NCBI RefSeq assembly: GCF_001306455.1 | Contig: NZ_LGTQ01000009.1 | Span: 372,001-436,000, forward strand | Source: Jiulongibacter sediminis | Lineage (GTDB): Bacteria; Bacteroidota; Bacteroidia; Cytophagales; Spirosomataceae | Direction of reading: 5' to 3' | DNA: 64,000 nt | Shown here: one piece after another, positions 37,188-44,526 of the stretch | Position numbering within the stretch: the stretch's first letter is position 1 | How the letters are laid out: the number at the start of each line of letters is the position of its first letter | Translations under genes and position numbers: made by a program | The notes under the pieces: generated by a model | Told to the model about the DNA's origin: nothing | Databases searched by the model: none | What the model saw: only the letters and a program-made list of their open reading frames with translations

Positions 37188-39101
37188 ATGTTCGCATTTT
37201 TAAGAAAGTGCCTGGTGGCTCTGTTGTGCCTTGGCTTTACCTCAGTTTTTGCCCAAAAATCACTAAATGAAATCACAGTAAAAACCACCAAACTTCCCCT
37301 AAAGGAAAGTGAGCTTAGCAAGCCGATGATCGTTCTTTCTGACTCGTTAATCAGGCAGTACTCCGGATATTCGGTGACTCAATTACTTCAAAACCAGGCC
37401 GGGCTTCAGGTCGTTGGGGCTAATCAGACACCAGGCAGTGTACAAAGTGTTTATTTAAGAGGTGCCCAAACGGGTAAAACATTGATACTTATTGATGGAG
37501 TACCTATGTATGACCCATCTTTTATCGAAAGTAATTTTGACCTCAACCTTATTAACCTTGAGGATATTGAACGTGTGGAGATACTCAAAGGGGGACAGTC
37601 CGCTCTGTATGGGTCAGACGCAGTAGCAGGTGTGATTAACTTTATTACGAAAAGCCGCTCTGCAAAGCCGTTTCAAACTTCTCCTTATCTTTCTTACGGC
37701 TCCTTTAACACACTTAATCTCGGAGCTGACGTTGCAGGTGGGTTTCAGGGTCTTCATTACAAACTAGGTCTAAATGCTCTCAGAAGCGATGGTTTTAGCT
37801 CGGCCAGTGGAGAGGGCTTTGAAAACGATGGTTTAAGAAGGTTAAACATTTCGGCTGAGCTTGAGAAAAAGGTGGGATCAACAGACCTTACTTTTCTGAC
37901 TCGTATAAGTGATTACAAATCAGATCTTGATGCCGGAGCTTTTACTGATGACAAAGACAATACTTTCAATAGCCGGAATGTTCAATTGGGTCTGAAAGGA
38001 AGCAGAATTTCGGAGAAAGGGCAACTACACTTTAATGCCCTGAGAACACTGACTGACCGGACTTTTGAGGATGACTCCACTGATGTGCCACCAACCGCCT
38101 TTAATAATTACAGTTTAAATACTCTGGGGAGTGTAGCTGATTTTGCGGAGTTATTCGGAAGCTTTCAAATAGGTAATTCATCTCAGATACTTCTGGGTAC
38201 AGACTACAGAAGACAGAGTATGGAGCAAACGTACTTTTCTGTGAGTTCTTTCGGGCCTTTTGAAGATGTGCCAATTGAGAACTCTGAGACTACCACTCAC
38301 AATTTTAGTGTTTACAGTTCAATTTCTTCGGCACTTGAAAACGGACTTGGGCTTGAGGTTTCGGGCCGGTTAAATTCACATGATGTATATGGAATTAATC
38401 ATTCTTATGCACTGAATCCATATTTCATTTTGAATAAGAATCTGACATTTTTTGGTGTTTACAGTAAGAGCTTCAAGAATCCTTCGCTGTATCAGCTCTT
38501 TTCTCCATATGGAAACCTTGAATTGGAACCGGAAGACGCTAAAACCTTTGATTTAGGTTTCAGGTCTGCTTTTGCTGATCAGAAGGCCAGAATAGAGGCT
38601 ACTTATTTCAATAGAAATACATCGAACCTGATTATTTATCAGTCCATTGATGTAGATCCATATGGTCAATACATCAATCAGGATCAGCAAAACGCGAATG
38701 GTTTTGAGGTCATCGCATCCTATGCGTTTTCTAAAATAGGGTTAAGCGGGAATTACACTTACCTGGCAAAGCCTGAAGAAAGTGAAAACCAGTTTATCAG
38801 GAGGCCCAAAGATCAATTTAGCCTGGCAACTCAGCTCCTTTTGAGTGAAAAACTTAGATTTAATTTTGCCGTCAACCTCGTAGGGAGCCGTACAGACAGG
38901 TTTTATAATTCCGAAACATTTAGTACCGAGGAGGTTATTCTAAGTGCTTACACTTTAGTAAATTGTGGAGTGAGTTATGCGTTACCAGCAGGTTTCTCTC
39001 TTTATGGGAGTGCTCAAAATCTTCTTAATTCGGAATATCAGGAAATCTATGGCTTTAACTCTCAAACAAGAAACGTTCAGTTGGGTATCAGGTACCGTTA
39101 A
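37188..39101 (+). CDS. btuB: BtuB-like TonB-dependent cobalamin receptor
   Basis: This 637-residue outer-membrane receptor has a signal peptide (about 1-22), a plug with QLLQNQAGLQVVGA, VYLRGAQTGKTLILIDGVPMYDP and LKGGQSALYGSDAVAGVINFITK, then a 22-strand-type barrel with the C-terminal half NLLNSEYQEIYGFN. It lacks the carboxypeptidase-like extension of the other barrels here. The cobalamin riboswitch directly upstream makes B12 or a related corrinoid the likely cargo. No btuCDF transporter is in the window. Confidence 0.88.
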   Translation: MFAFLRKCLVALLCLGFTSVFAQKSLNEITVKTTKLPLKESELSKPMIVLSDSLIRQYSGYSVTQLLQNQAGLQVVGANQTPGSVQSVYLRGAQTGKTLILIDGVPMYDPSFIESNFDLNLINLEDIERVEILKGGQSALYGSDAVAGVINFITKSRSAKPFQTSPYLSYGSFNTLNLGADVAGGFQGLHYKLGLNALRSDGFSSASGEGFENDGLRRLNISAELEKKVGSTDLTFLTRISDYKSDLDAGAFTDDKDNTFNSRNVQLGLKGSRISEKGQLHFNALRTLTDRTFEDDSTDVPPTAFNNYSLNTLGSVADFAELFGSFQIGNSSQILLGTDYRRQSMEQTYFSVSSFGPFEDVPIENSETTTHNFSVYSSISSALENGLGLEVSGRLNSHDVYGINHSYALNPYFILNKNLTFFGVYSKSFKNPSLYQLFSPYGNLELEPEDAKTFDLGFRSAFADQKARIEATYFNRNTSNLIIYQSIDVDPYGQYINQDQQNANGFEVIASYAFSKIGLSGNYTYLAKPEESENQFIRRPKDQFSLATQLLLSEKLRFNFAVNLVGSRTDRFYNSETFSTEEVILSAYTLVNCGVSYALPAGFSLYGSAQNLLNSEYQEIYGFNSQTRNVQLGIRYR

Positions 39102-39189
39102 ATCGGAGAGAACTTTGATTTAACTGACATTGGTCATATTCTTCCGGACGGGCAGACCTCATATTTGTAATAACAAAACAGATAAAACT

Positions 39190-39852
39190 ATGGATCAGCT
39201 TTCCGGTAAGCAAATCGAAAACTTCGCAAATTCGTTTTTTAGTCAATCTCAGCATCTGAGTTCAGAAGAAGATTTGAATCAGTTGATTTCTGATTTTGAT
39301 GCTGATTTACTTTGTAGCCAGATGGAGAGCCTGTCTGTAGATCAGTTGGTGAAATTTTTGAGAGCGTCTCATGGCTATTATCTGACGAAGAAGTTACCTG
39401 AAATAGAACAGTCGTTAGCTCATATTGTCAATAAGTTCGGTAGCTCGCATAGCTTATTGGCAGGTTTGGCGGTATATTTTAATAATTACAAGAAAAAGCT
39501 GGTGAAACATATCAGAATGGAAGAAGAAATGTTCTTTCCGTTCATTGAAACACTGGCCAAGGCTCAGGAAGGTAAGTTTACCAAGAAGGAACTAGAGCTT
39601 TTGTTAAAGAATACAACGGTTGAAGACTTTGAAGATAATCACGACTCGGTAGAAGATGAGCTTCGTGAGGTTGGTCAAATCATTAGGGAATATGCTGCAA
39701 AATCAGATGCAATATTCCCGTTCAGTGTGTTCCTGAATCAGGTTTCGCTTTTTGAATATGAGCTTCGGAAACACGCCGTTATTGAAGACATGGTACTCGT
39801 GAAAAAAGTAGTTGAACTCGAAAAGGAATTAAGAGAAAACCTTGCTGCTTAA
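39190..39852 (+). CDS. Hemerythrin-like domain protein
   Basis: The start is the ATG at 39190 (220 residues) after AACAGATAAAACT; an open frame 60 bases further upstream encodes non-conserved residues. The four-helix-bundle iron ligands of the ScdA/YtfE type are apparent: SHGYYLTKKLPEIE (His), HIRMEEEMFFPFIE (His, Glu), EDNHDSVEDEL (His) and ELRKHAVIEDMVLV (His). Related proteins repair nitrosylated or oxidised iron-sulfur clusters; the N-terminal 50 residues lack the ScdA/YtfE cysteine motif. It follows btuB by 88 bases. Confidence 0.78.
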   Translation: MDQLSGKQIENFANSFFSQSQHLSSEEDLNQLISDFDADLLCSQMESLSVDQLVKFLRASHGYYLTKKLPEIEQSLAHIVNKFGSSHSLLAGLAVYFNNYKKKLVKHIRMEEEMFFPFIETLAKAQEGKFTKKELELLLKNTTVEDFEDNHDSVEDELREVGQIIREYAAKSDAIFPFSVFLNQVSLFEYELRKHAVIEDMVLVKKVVELEKELRENLAA

Positions 39853-41222
39853 CGAGAAGCAGATGTAGTATCGGAAACAATAGGAGCCAGCAGCTGAAGA
39901 TTCATCACGTTGCTGGCTATTTTTTTGCCTTGCTCTTCACCATGTTGAATACTTATAGAGTATTGATTGCCGGCATAAACCTGAGCCATTCTGGCTTCTT
40001 TGGCAAAATCCTGAAACCCTTTATATGGTCTTTTAGCTGCTACAGAACTTTTGGTGTCATCCTCAAAAATATAGGCATCACCAAATTCAGCAGTTAAAAT
40101 TTCTGCGATCGCTGTAGCCAAAGTAGCTTGAGCAGATATGTATGCCGGAGAAGGTGAGCCTTCTATATTCGCCTTCCATTGTGGGTCTATGGCCTGTCTG
40201 ATATAGGTTTCAGGTCGCATAATATTTTGCGAATACTTCTTTTTAAAAGCGGTTACATAGGCGTCATGAGCGGCCAGACCAATTTTAAGATAAAGTTTAG
40301 ATGCTTCTTCTAGGTTATATCCTTCTTTACCAATCAGTTTATTCACCACGGCCAGTTGATGCCCCGCTGAAGTGTAGGATGCATTTACAGGATCATTCCA
40401 GAAAGTCATTATATCTTTTTGAGCTTGGTTTAAATTTGAAGAAGTGAGATAAACCTGCTGAGCCTGAGAGAAGAAATCGCTGTTGACATTGAATGAAAAG
40501 TTGGTGGGATTGTCCAAAGTGATATTGGTATTCCCGGGTAAAAACGTCCTGACATCTTTCCAGTTTGGAAGAAGAGGTCTTGATTGATCGCCGGTCGGTT
40601 CCCATTTAGAACTACCACCTAAAGTGCCATTTGAAACAGGGAAGTTGCTATTCCAGGCCTCATGGCCACCATCTTTTTTAGCATATTCCCAAATAGCCAG
40701 GGCAATACTGTTGCCAAAGTTTATTGATCGTTCAATGGCATCGGTACCAACTCCGGGTTGATATTTGGCTTCAAAGTTTTTGCGAAGAGTATCCATTCTA
40801 CCTTTCAGTACATCGCCTGAGGTTGCATAGAGCTGCCTCATCAAGGTATGCTGAGCGGCATTTGAGGCCAAAGCCCAGTCGTATTTCTTACCTTCTTCCG
40901 GTTTTGGCAAGTCGTCTAAGCCTTGGAGTTGCCCGGCAAGACTTTGGTTATCAGGCATACCAGGTACGGTTGCCTCATAAGCTGCCAGAGCCAGATAGGC
41001 AATACTTCTTGCTGCCACAGGGGCTGAGTAACCAGGTGTATTATTGATTAGTTTTAACTGAAGAGCATTGTATTCGGTAAGAATGGAAGAATCAAAATCA
41101 GAGGCTGGTGTAGAAAGCTCTACCTGATTTTCAGGGTCTACCTCTCCTCCGTCTTTTTTGCACGCTGTAAACGCTATTACGGAAGAAAGGAAAATAGTGA
41201 ATAGTATTTTCCTGCTTTTCAT
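39849..41222 (-). CDS. Vanadium haloperoxidase-like (PAP2-fold) lipoprotein lacking active-site histidines
   Basis: This 457-residue protein has a lipoprotein signal (AFTAC, Cys20) and the fold of vanadium-dependent haloperoxidases. Lys and Arg of the vanadate pocket appear in FKKKYSQNIMRPETYIR. The next motif, normally PSGHST, reads SPAYISAQATLA, with Gln where the acid-base His belongs. The motif normally GGIHYRFS reads YAGNQYSIS, with Gln where vanadate-binding His should be. FGDAYIF and EQGKKIASNV are otherwise conserved. The Arg between them may be supplied by AKRPY. I infer a non-enzymatic or altered protein. It overlaps the hemerythrin gene end by 4 bases, convergently. Confidence 0.8.
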   Translation of the reverse strand: MKSRKILFTIFLSSVIAFTACKKDGGEVDPENQVELSTPASDFDSSILTEYNALQLKLINNTPGYSAPVAARSIAYLALAAYEATVPGMPDNQSLAGQLQGLDDLPKPEEGKKYDWALASNAAQHTLMRQLYATSGDVLKGRMDTLRKNFEAKYQPGVGTDAIERSINFGNSIALAIWEYAKKDGGHEAWNSNFPVSNGTLGGSSKWEPTGDQSRPLLPNWKDVRTFLPGNTNITLDNPTNFSFNVNSDFFSQAQQVYLTSSNLNQAQKDIMTFWNDPVNASYTSAGHQLAVVNKLIGKEGYNLEEASKLYLKIGLAAHDAYVTAFKKKYSQNIMRPETYIRQAIDPQWKANIEGSPSPAYISAQATLATAIAEILTAEFGDAYIFEDDTKSSVAAKRPYKGFQDFAKEARMAQVYAGNQYSISIQHGEEQGKKIASNVMNLQLLAPIVSDTTSASR

Positions 41223-41330
41223 TATTACTTTTTGTGATATCTAATCCATGATTAGTGGTCAAGAATCTTGCCAATTCACTTTCTTTTTTGGCTTTGGAAA
41301 GCAAAACAAGAAATAAGCTTAATTTTGGGC

Positions 41331-43271
41331 ATGATTCCTCAGGAAACGGTTCAGCAAATACTTCAGGCTGCAGATGTGGTAGATGTGGTCGGAGACTTTG
41401 TCTCTCTCAAAAAAAGAGGGTCAAACATGATTGCCTGCTGTCCGTTTCATAATGAGAAAACCCCTTCTTTCTCGGTTTCACCTACAAAAGGGATTTATAA
41501 ATGCTTTGGGTGCGGTAAGGGTGGTGATTCTGTGCGATTTATCATGGATCTGGAAGGTCTGAGCTATCCCGAAGCTCTTAAATGGCTGGCCAAGAAGTAC
41601 GGTATTGAAATTCAGGAGAAGGAATACACGGATGAAGAGCTTTTGGCTCAAAATGAAAGAGAGTCCTTATTTATCGTTACAGATTTTGCTCAAAAATACT
41701 ATGCTGACCAGCTCAGGACAGAGGAAGGTCAAAGCATAGGTCAATCTTATTTTAAAGAGAGAGGCTTTAATCAGTCTACGATAGAGAAATTTGGTTTAGG
41801 GTATAGTCGTGATGGCTGGGATGCTTTCACGAAACATGCCATCAAAAGTGGGTTTAAGCTTGAAATCCTTGAGAAAGCTGGCTTGTCTATTATCAAAGAA
41901 GGGAAAGATCCGATTGACCGGTTCCGAGGGCGTGTGATTTTTCCAATCAATAATGTGGCGGGTAAGCCGATTGCTTTTGGAGCAAGAATTCTTAAAAAAG
42001 ATACCAAAGCACCAAAATACCTCAATTCCCCGGAAACTGAGATTTACCACAAAAGCAGAATTGTTTATGGAATTTACACGGCTAAAAATGGCATTCGAAC
42101 GGAGGATAACTGTTACCTGGTTGAAGGTTATACCGATGTAGTCTCGCTTAATCAGGCGGGGATTGAGAACGTTGTAGCTTCTTCCGGCACCTCGCTAACT
42201 AAGGAGCAAATTCAGCTTATTCGCCGGTTTAGTACCAATATTACCATTTTATACGATGGTGACGCGGCTGGTATTAACGCGTCATTGCGAGGAACCGACC
42301 TCATTCTTGAAGAAGGAATGAATGTGAGGGTTGTTGTTTTTCCTGACGGAGAAGATCCTGATAGTTATGTTCAAAAGGTTGGTTCAGATGGCTTTGTAAA
42401 CTATATCAAAGAAAATCAGAAGGACTTTATTCGGTTTAAAACCGAGGTGAGTTTACAAAAAGTCGGCAACGATCCCGTGGCCAGGGCTGGTCTGATTTCT
42501 GATTTGGTGGAGACCATAACCAAGATTCCCGATGCCATCAAAAGAGCCGTTTTCTATAAGGAAGTAGCTCACTTACTTGAAATTGACGAATCTGTTCTGA
42601 TAACGGAGGGTAATAAACTATCAAGAAAAAGAGTAAAAGAGAATACTCCTAAACCCTACGATAGAAACCTCCTTGAGGGGATTGTTCCGCCGCCGGATGA
42701 TCTTTTTGTTGACGGTGGGCCTGTTGAGGAGGTAGATGTAAATCCATCAGGGTCATTAAAAGAGGAGCTTTTTGTTAAAGATCTGGTATGCTATGGTCAC
42801 GAGATTATTGACAAAGACCCCGAAACCAATGAGGAGATCAGGTTGGCAGATTATCTGCTAAATGAAATTGGTGAAACAAACTTCTCTGATAGTCTTTTAA
42901 ATGAGATTGTAGTCTCTTATCGGGCATCATATGACAACGGTAATTATCCTGAAACTACTTTTTTTACCCGTCATGAAAATCAAAAGATTCAGGATAAAGT
43001 AGTTAACTGGCTTTCTCCGAGATATGAATTAAGTGAAAACTGGTCTAAGTTTGAGATTCACATTCCTTCTTATACCTCAAAGCTGGATGATTTGAGTTAC
43101 AAAAACATACTTCGAATCAAAAAAGACCGGTTTCAGGAAAATTATAACTCTCTTTCTCAGGAACTGGATACTCTTGAAAATGAAGAAGAAATCAATGACC
43201 TATTACAAAAGATGATGAAAGTTAAAAAAGTGATACAGCGACTTTCTGATCAGCTCGGAGCCGTCATCTAA
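41331..43271 (+). CDS. dnaG: DNA primase
   Basis: The start is the ATG at 41331, giving 646 residues and the canonical MIPQETVQQILQAADVVDVVG. The CHC2 zinc finger is CCPFHNEKTPSF...YKCFGCGKGGD, the toprim domain has LVEGYTDVVSLNQAG and LYDGDAAG, and an extended C-terminus interacts with DnaB helicase. It makes RNA primers for replication. TAATTTTG sits only 3 bases before the ATG. The stop overlaps the converging downstream gene by 4 bases. Confidence 0.96.
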   Translation: MIPQETVQQILQAADVVDVVGDFVSLKKRGSNMIACCPFHNEKTPSFSVSPTKGIYKCFGCGKGGDSVRFIMDLEGLSYPEALKWLAKKYGIEIQEKEYTDEELLAQNERESLFIVTDFAQKYYADQLRTEEGQSIGQSYFKERGFNQSTIEKFGLGYSRDGWDAFTKHAIKSGFKLEILEKAGLSIIKEGKDPIDRFRGRVIFPINNVAGKPIAFGARILKKDTKAPKYLNSPETEIYHKSRIVYGIYTAKNGIRTEDNCYLVEGYTDVVSLNQAGIENVVASSGTSLTKEQIQLIRRFSTNITILYDGDAAGINASLRGTDLILEEGMNVRVVVFPDGEDPDSYVQKVGSDGFVNYIKENQKDFIRFKTEVSLQKVGNDPVARAGLISDLVETITKIPDAIKRAVFYKEVAHLLEIDESVLITEGNKLSRKRVKENTPKPYDRNLLEGIVPPPDDLFVDGGPVEEVDVNPSGSLKEELFVKDLVCYGHEIIDKDPETNEEIRLADYLLNEIGETNFSDSLLNEIVVSYRASYDNGNYPETTFFTRHENQKIQDKVVNWLSPRYELSENWSKFEIHIPSYTSKLDDLSYKNILRIKKDRFQENYNSLSQELDTLENEEEINDLLQKMMKVKKVIQRLSDQLGAVI

Positions 43272-43927
43272 CGGTCCATATATTTCCTTACATTCTTGTG
43301 AAACTGATTGATTATCAGCTCGTGAAGGAAAGGATAGAGTTTTTCATCTCTGAATTTTGAGTCACTTTTATAGAAAGTGTCATGCACCACTATTGATTCA
43401 CTTTCACTTATCTTTTTAAAGGTGATAATCTGCGAACCTGAGGACTTTCCACCCTCTACGTAGCACAGCTTAATTTTCTTTTCTTCAGGTGAAATTTGAT
43501 TCACATGATGCGTTACCGCTAGTTTGAAAAGACCAAAAAGAAGCTTAATCTCGATGAAGATTAGTTGATTAACCTCCAGCCCATGATATTGGTCATGCAG
43601 GTAATGAAAATCTTTGCTGTCGGTGTTATAGGAAAAAGAAAAGCCGATGCGGTTGCCAGCCCATGATTCTGCCGGAGGAATGTTGATATAGGCATCCCAT
43701 ACGTCGTCAACCGAATAAGGAAGTTTGTAACTTTTTGAATGTTTCAGGAAGTCATTCTCAATTCCCTCAAGATAACAGAGTGGTACTATTTTATCGAGAT
43801 CACTGATATCTGCCAGAGCATTTTTTTTGAGGTATTCGAGAGTTCGGGCTGACTTTATCCGTTTGAGATTAATCTTCAATTTCTTCTCCTTAATGATTGG
43901 CGAAACGATGGGTGCTACAGCAGACAT
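43268..43927 (-). CDS. Hypothetical SRPBCC/START-like protein
   Basis: This 219-residue protein is not clearly recognised. From about residue 66 a segment (HSKSYKLPYSVDDVWDAYINIPPAESWAG) reads like the start of an SRPBCC/START ligand-binding fold (strand, then VDDVWDAY helix), and later strands EIKLLFGLFKLAVTHHV and KLCYVEGGKSSGSQIITF fit. The C-terminal helix is amphipathic. Cytoplasmic, no signal. It is convergent with dnaG, overlapping its stop by 4 bases. Substrate and role are unknown. Confidence 0.55.
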   Translation of the reverse strand: MSAVAPIVSPIIKEKKLKINLKRIKSARTLEYLKKNALADISDLDKIVPLCYLEGIENDFLKHSKSYKLPYSVDDVWDAYINIPPAESWAGNRIGFSFSYNTDSKDFHYLHDQYHGLEVNQLIFIEIKLLFGLFKLAVTHHVNQISPEEKKIKLCYVEGGKSSGSQIITFKKISESESIVVHDTFYKSDSKFRDEKLYPFLHELIINQFHKNVRKYMDR

Positions 43928-43997
43928 TTCGGTATAAACGGTAGGGTTTGCCCGGCAATATGCTCAAAAAAATAAGAACTGCCAATTTTGGTTCTGC

Positions 43998-44396
43998 CTA
44001 GGGTGTCGTCACGTTTGTAAACCTCAAAGTGGAAACTTCTCTGAATTCATTGGGCTTCTTACGATTTAGGAGTTTTGGACCAGGCGGCATTGCCTGAAAA
44101 ACTTTCCTGAAATTCTCTTCTAAACTCTCTTTTTGAGATTCATTTTTCAGGATGGTAATAAGTAACAGACTCTCTGGTTTTTGGTCATTTTGTAGCAAAA
44201 AGAAATCCTGAATATAGCCTCTTTCTTTCGCTATCTCCCTGGCTTTTGCCCAGTTTTGTTGGTAATAGTAAAGAGCCTCATCCTCATTACTATTGAGAAC
44301 AGTAACTTCATCGACAATAACCAAAGAGTTTTCCTGAGCCGTACTGTGGTAACTGGTCAGGGTTAAAATCAAAATAAGCTTAACGTAGTTTTTCAT
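43998..44396 (-). CDS. Hypothetical secreted protein, ABM-like alpha/beta fold possible
   Basis: This 132-residue protein has an N-terminal signal peptide (about 1-20, ending STAQ). The core EALYYYQQNWAKAREIAKERGYIQDFFLLQ, then LLLITILKNESQKESLEENF, resembles dimeric alpha/beta-barrel (antibiotic-monooxygenase-like) domains by pattern, but catalytic residues are not definable. The frame is uninterrupted and an ATG sits after an A-rich stretch. Its neighbour 70 bases downstream on the same strand is the SRPBCC-like gene; cotranscription is possible. Confidence 0.55.
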   Translation of the reverse strand: MKNYVKLILILTLTSYHSTAQENSLVIVDEVTVLNSNEDEALYYYQQNWAKAREIAKERGYIQDFFLLQNDQKPESLLLITILKNESQKESLEENFRKVFQAMPPGPKLLNRKKPNEFREVSTLRFTNVTTP

Positions 44397-44483
44397 TATT
44401 TAGAAGTTGCTGAACGCCTGACTTGCGTTGCAAATGGTTTCTGTTTTTTTGCCATTTTGTGAAGGAAATGCAACGATCTCAGC

Positions 44484-44491
44484 TAATTTTG
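44484..44491 (+). promoter_or_regulatory. Probable -7 element for the metalloprotease gene
   Basis: TAATTTTG lies 35 bases before the ATG. The only TTTTG upstream is about 24 bases away, rather far, so the promoter is tentative. Confidence 0.4.
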
Positions 44492-44526
44492 GTCAAATAA
44501 ATCAAACAAACTATAACTAAATAATT

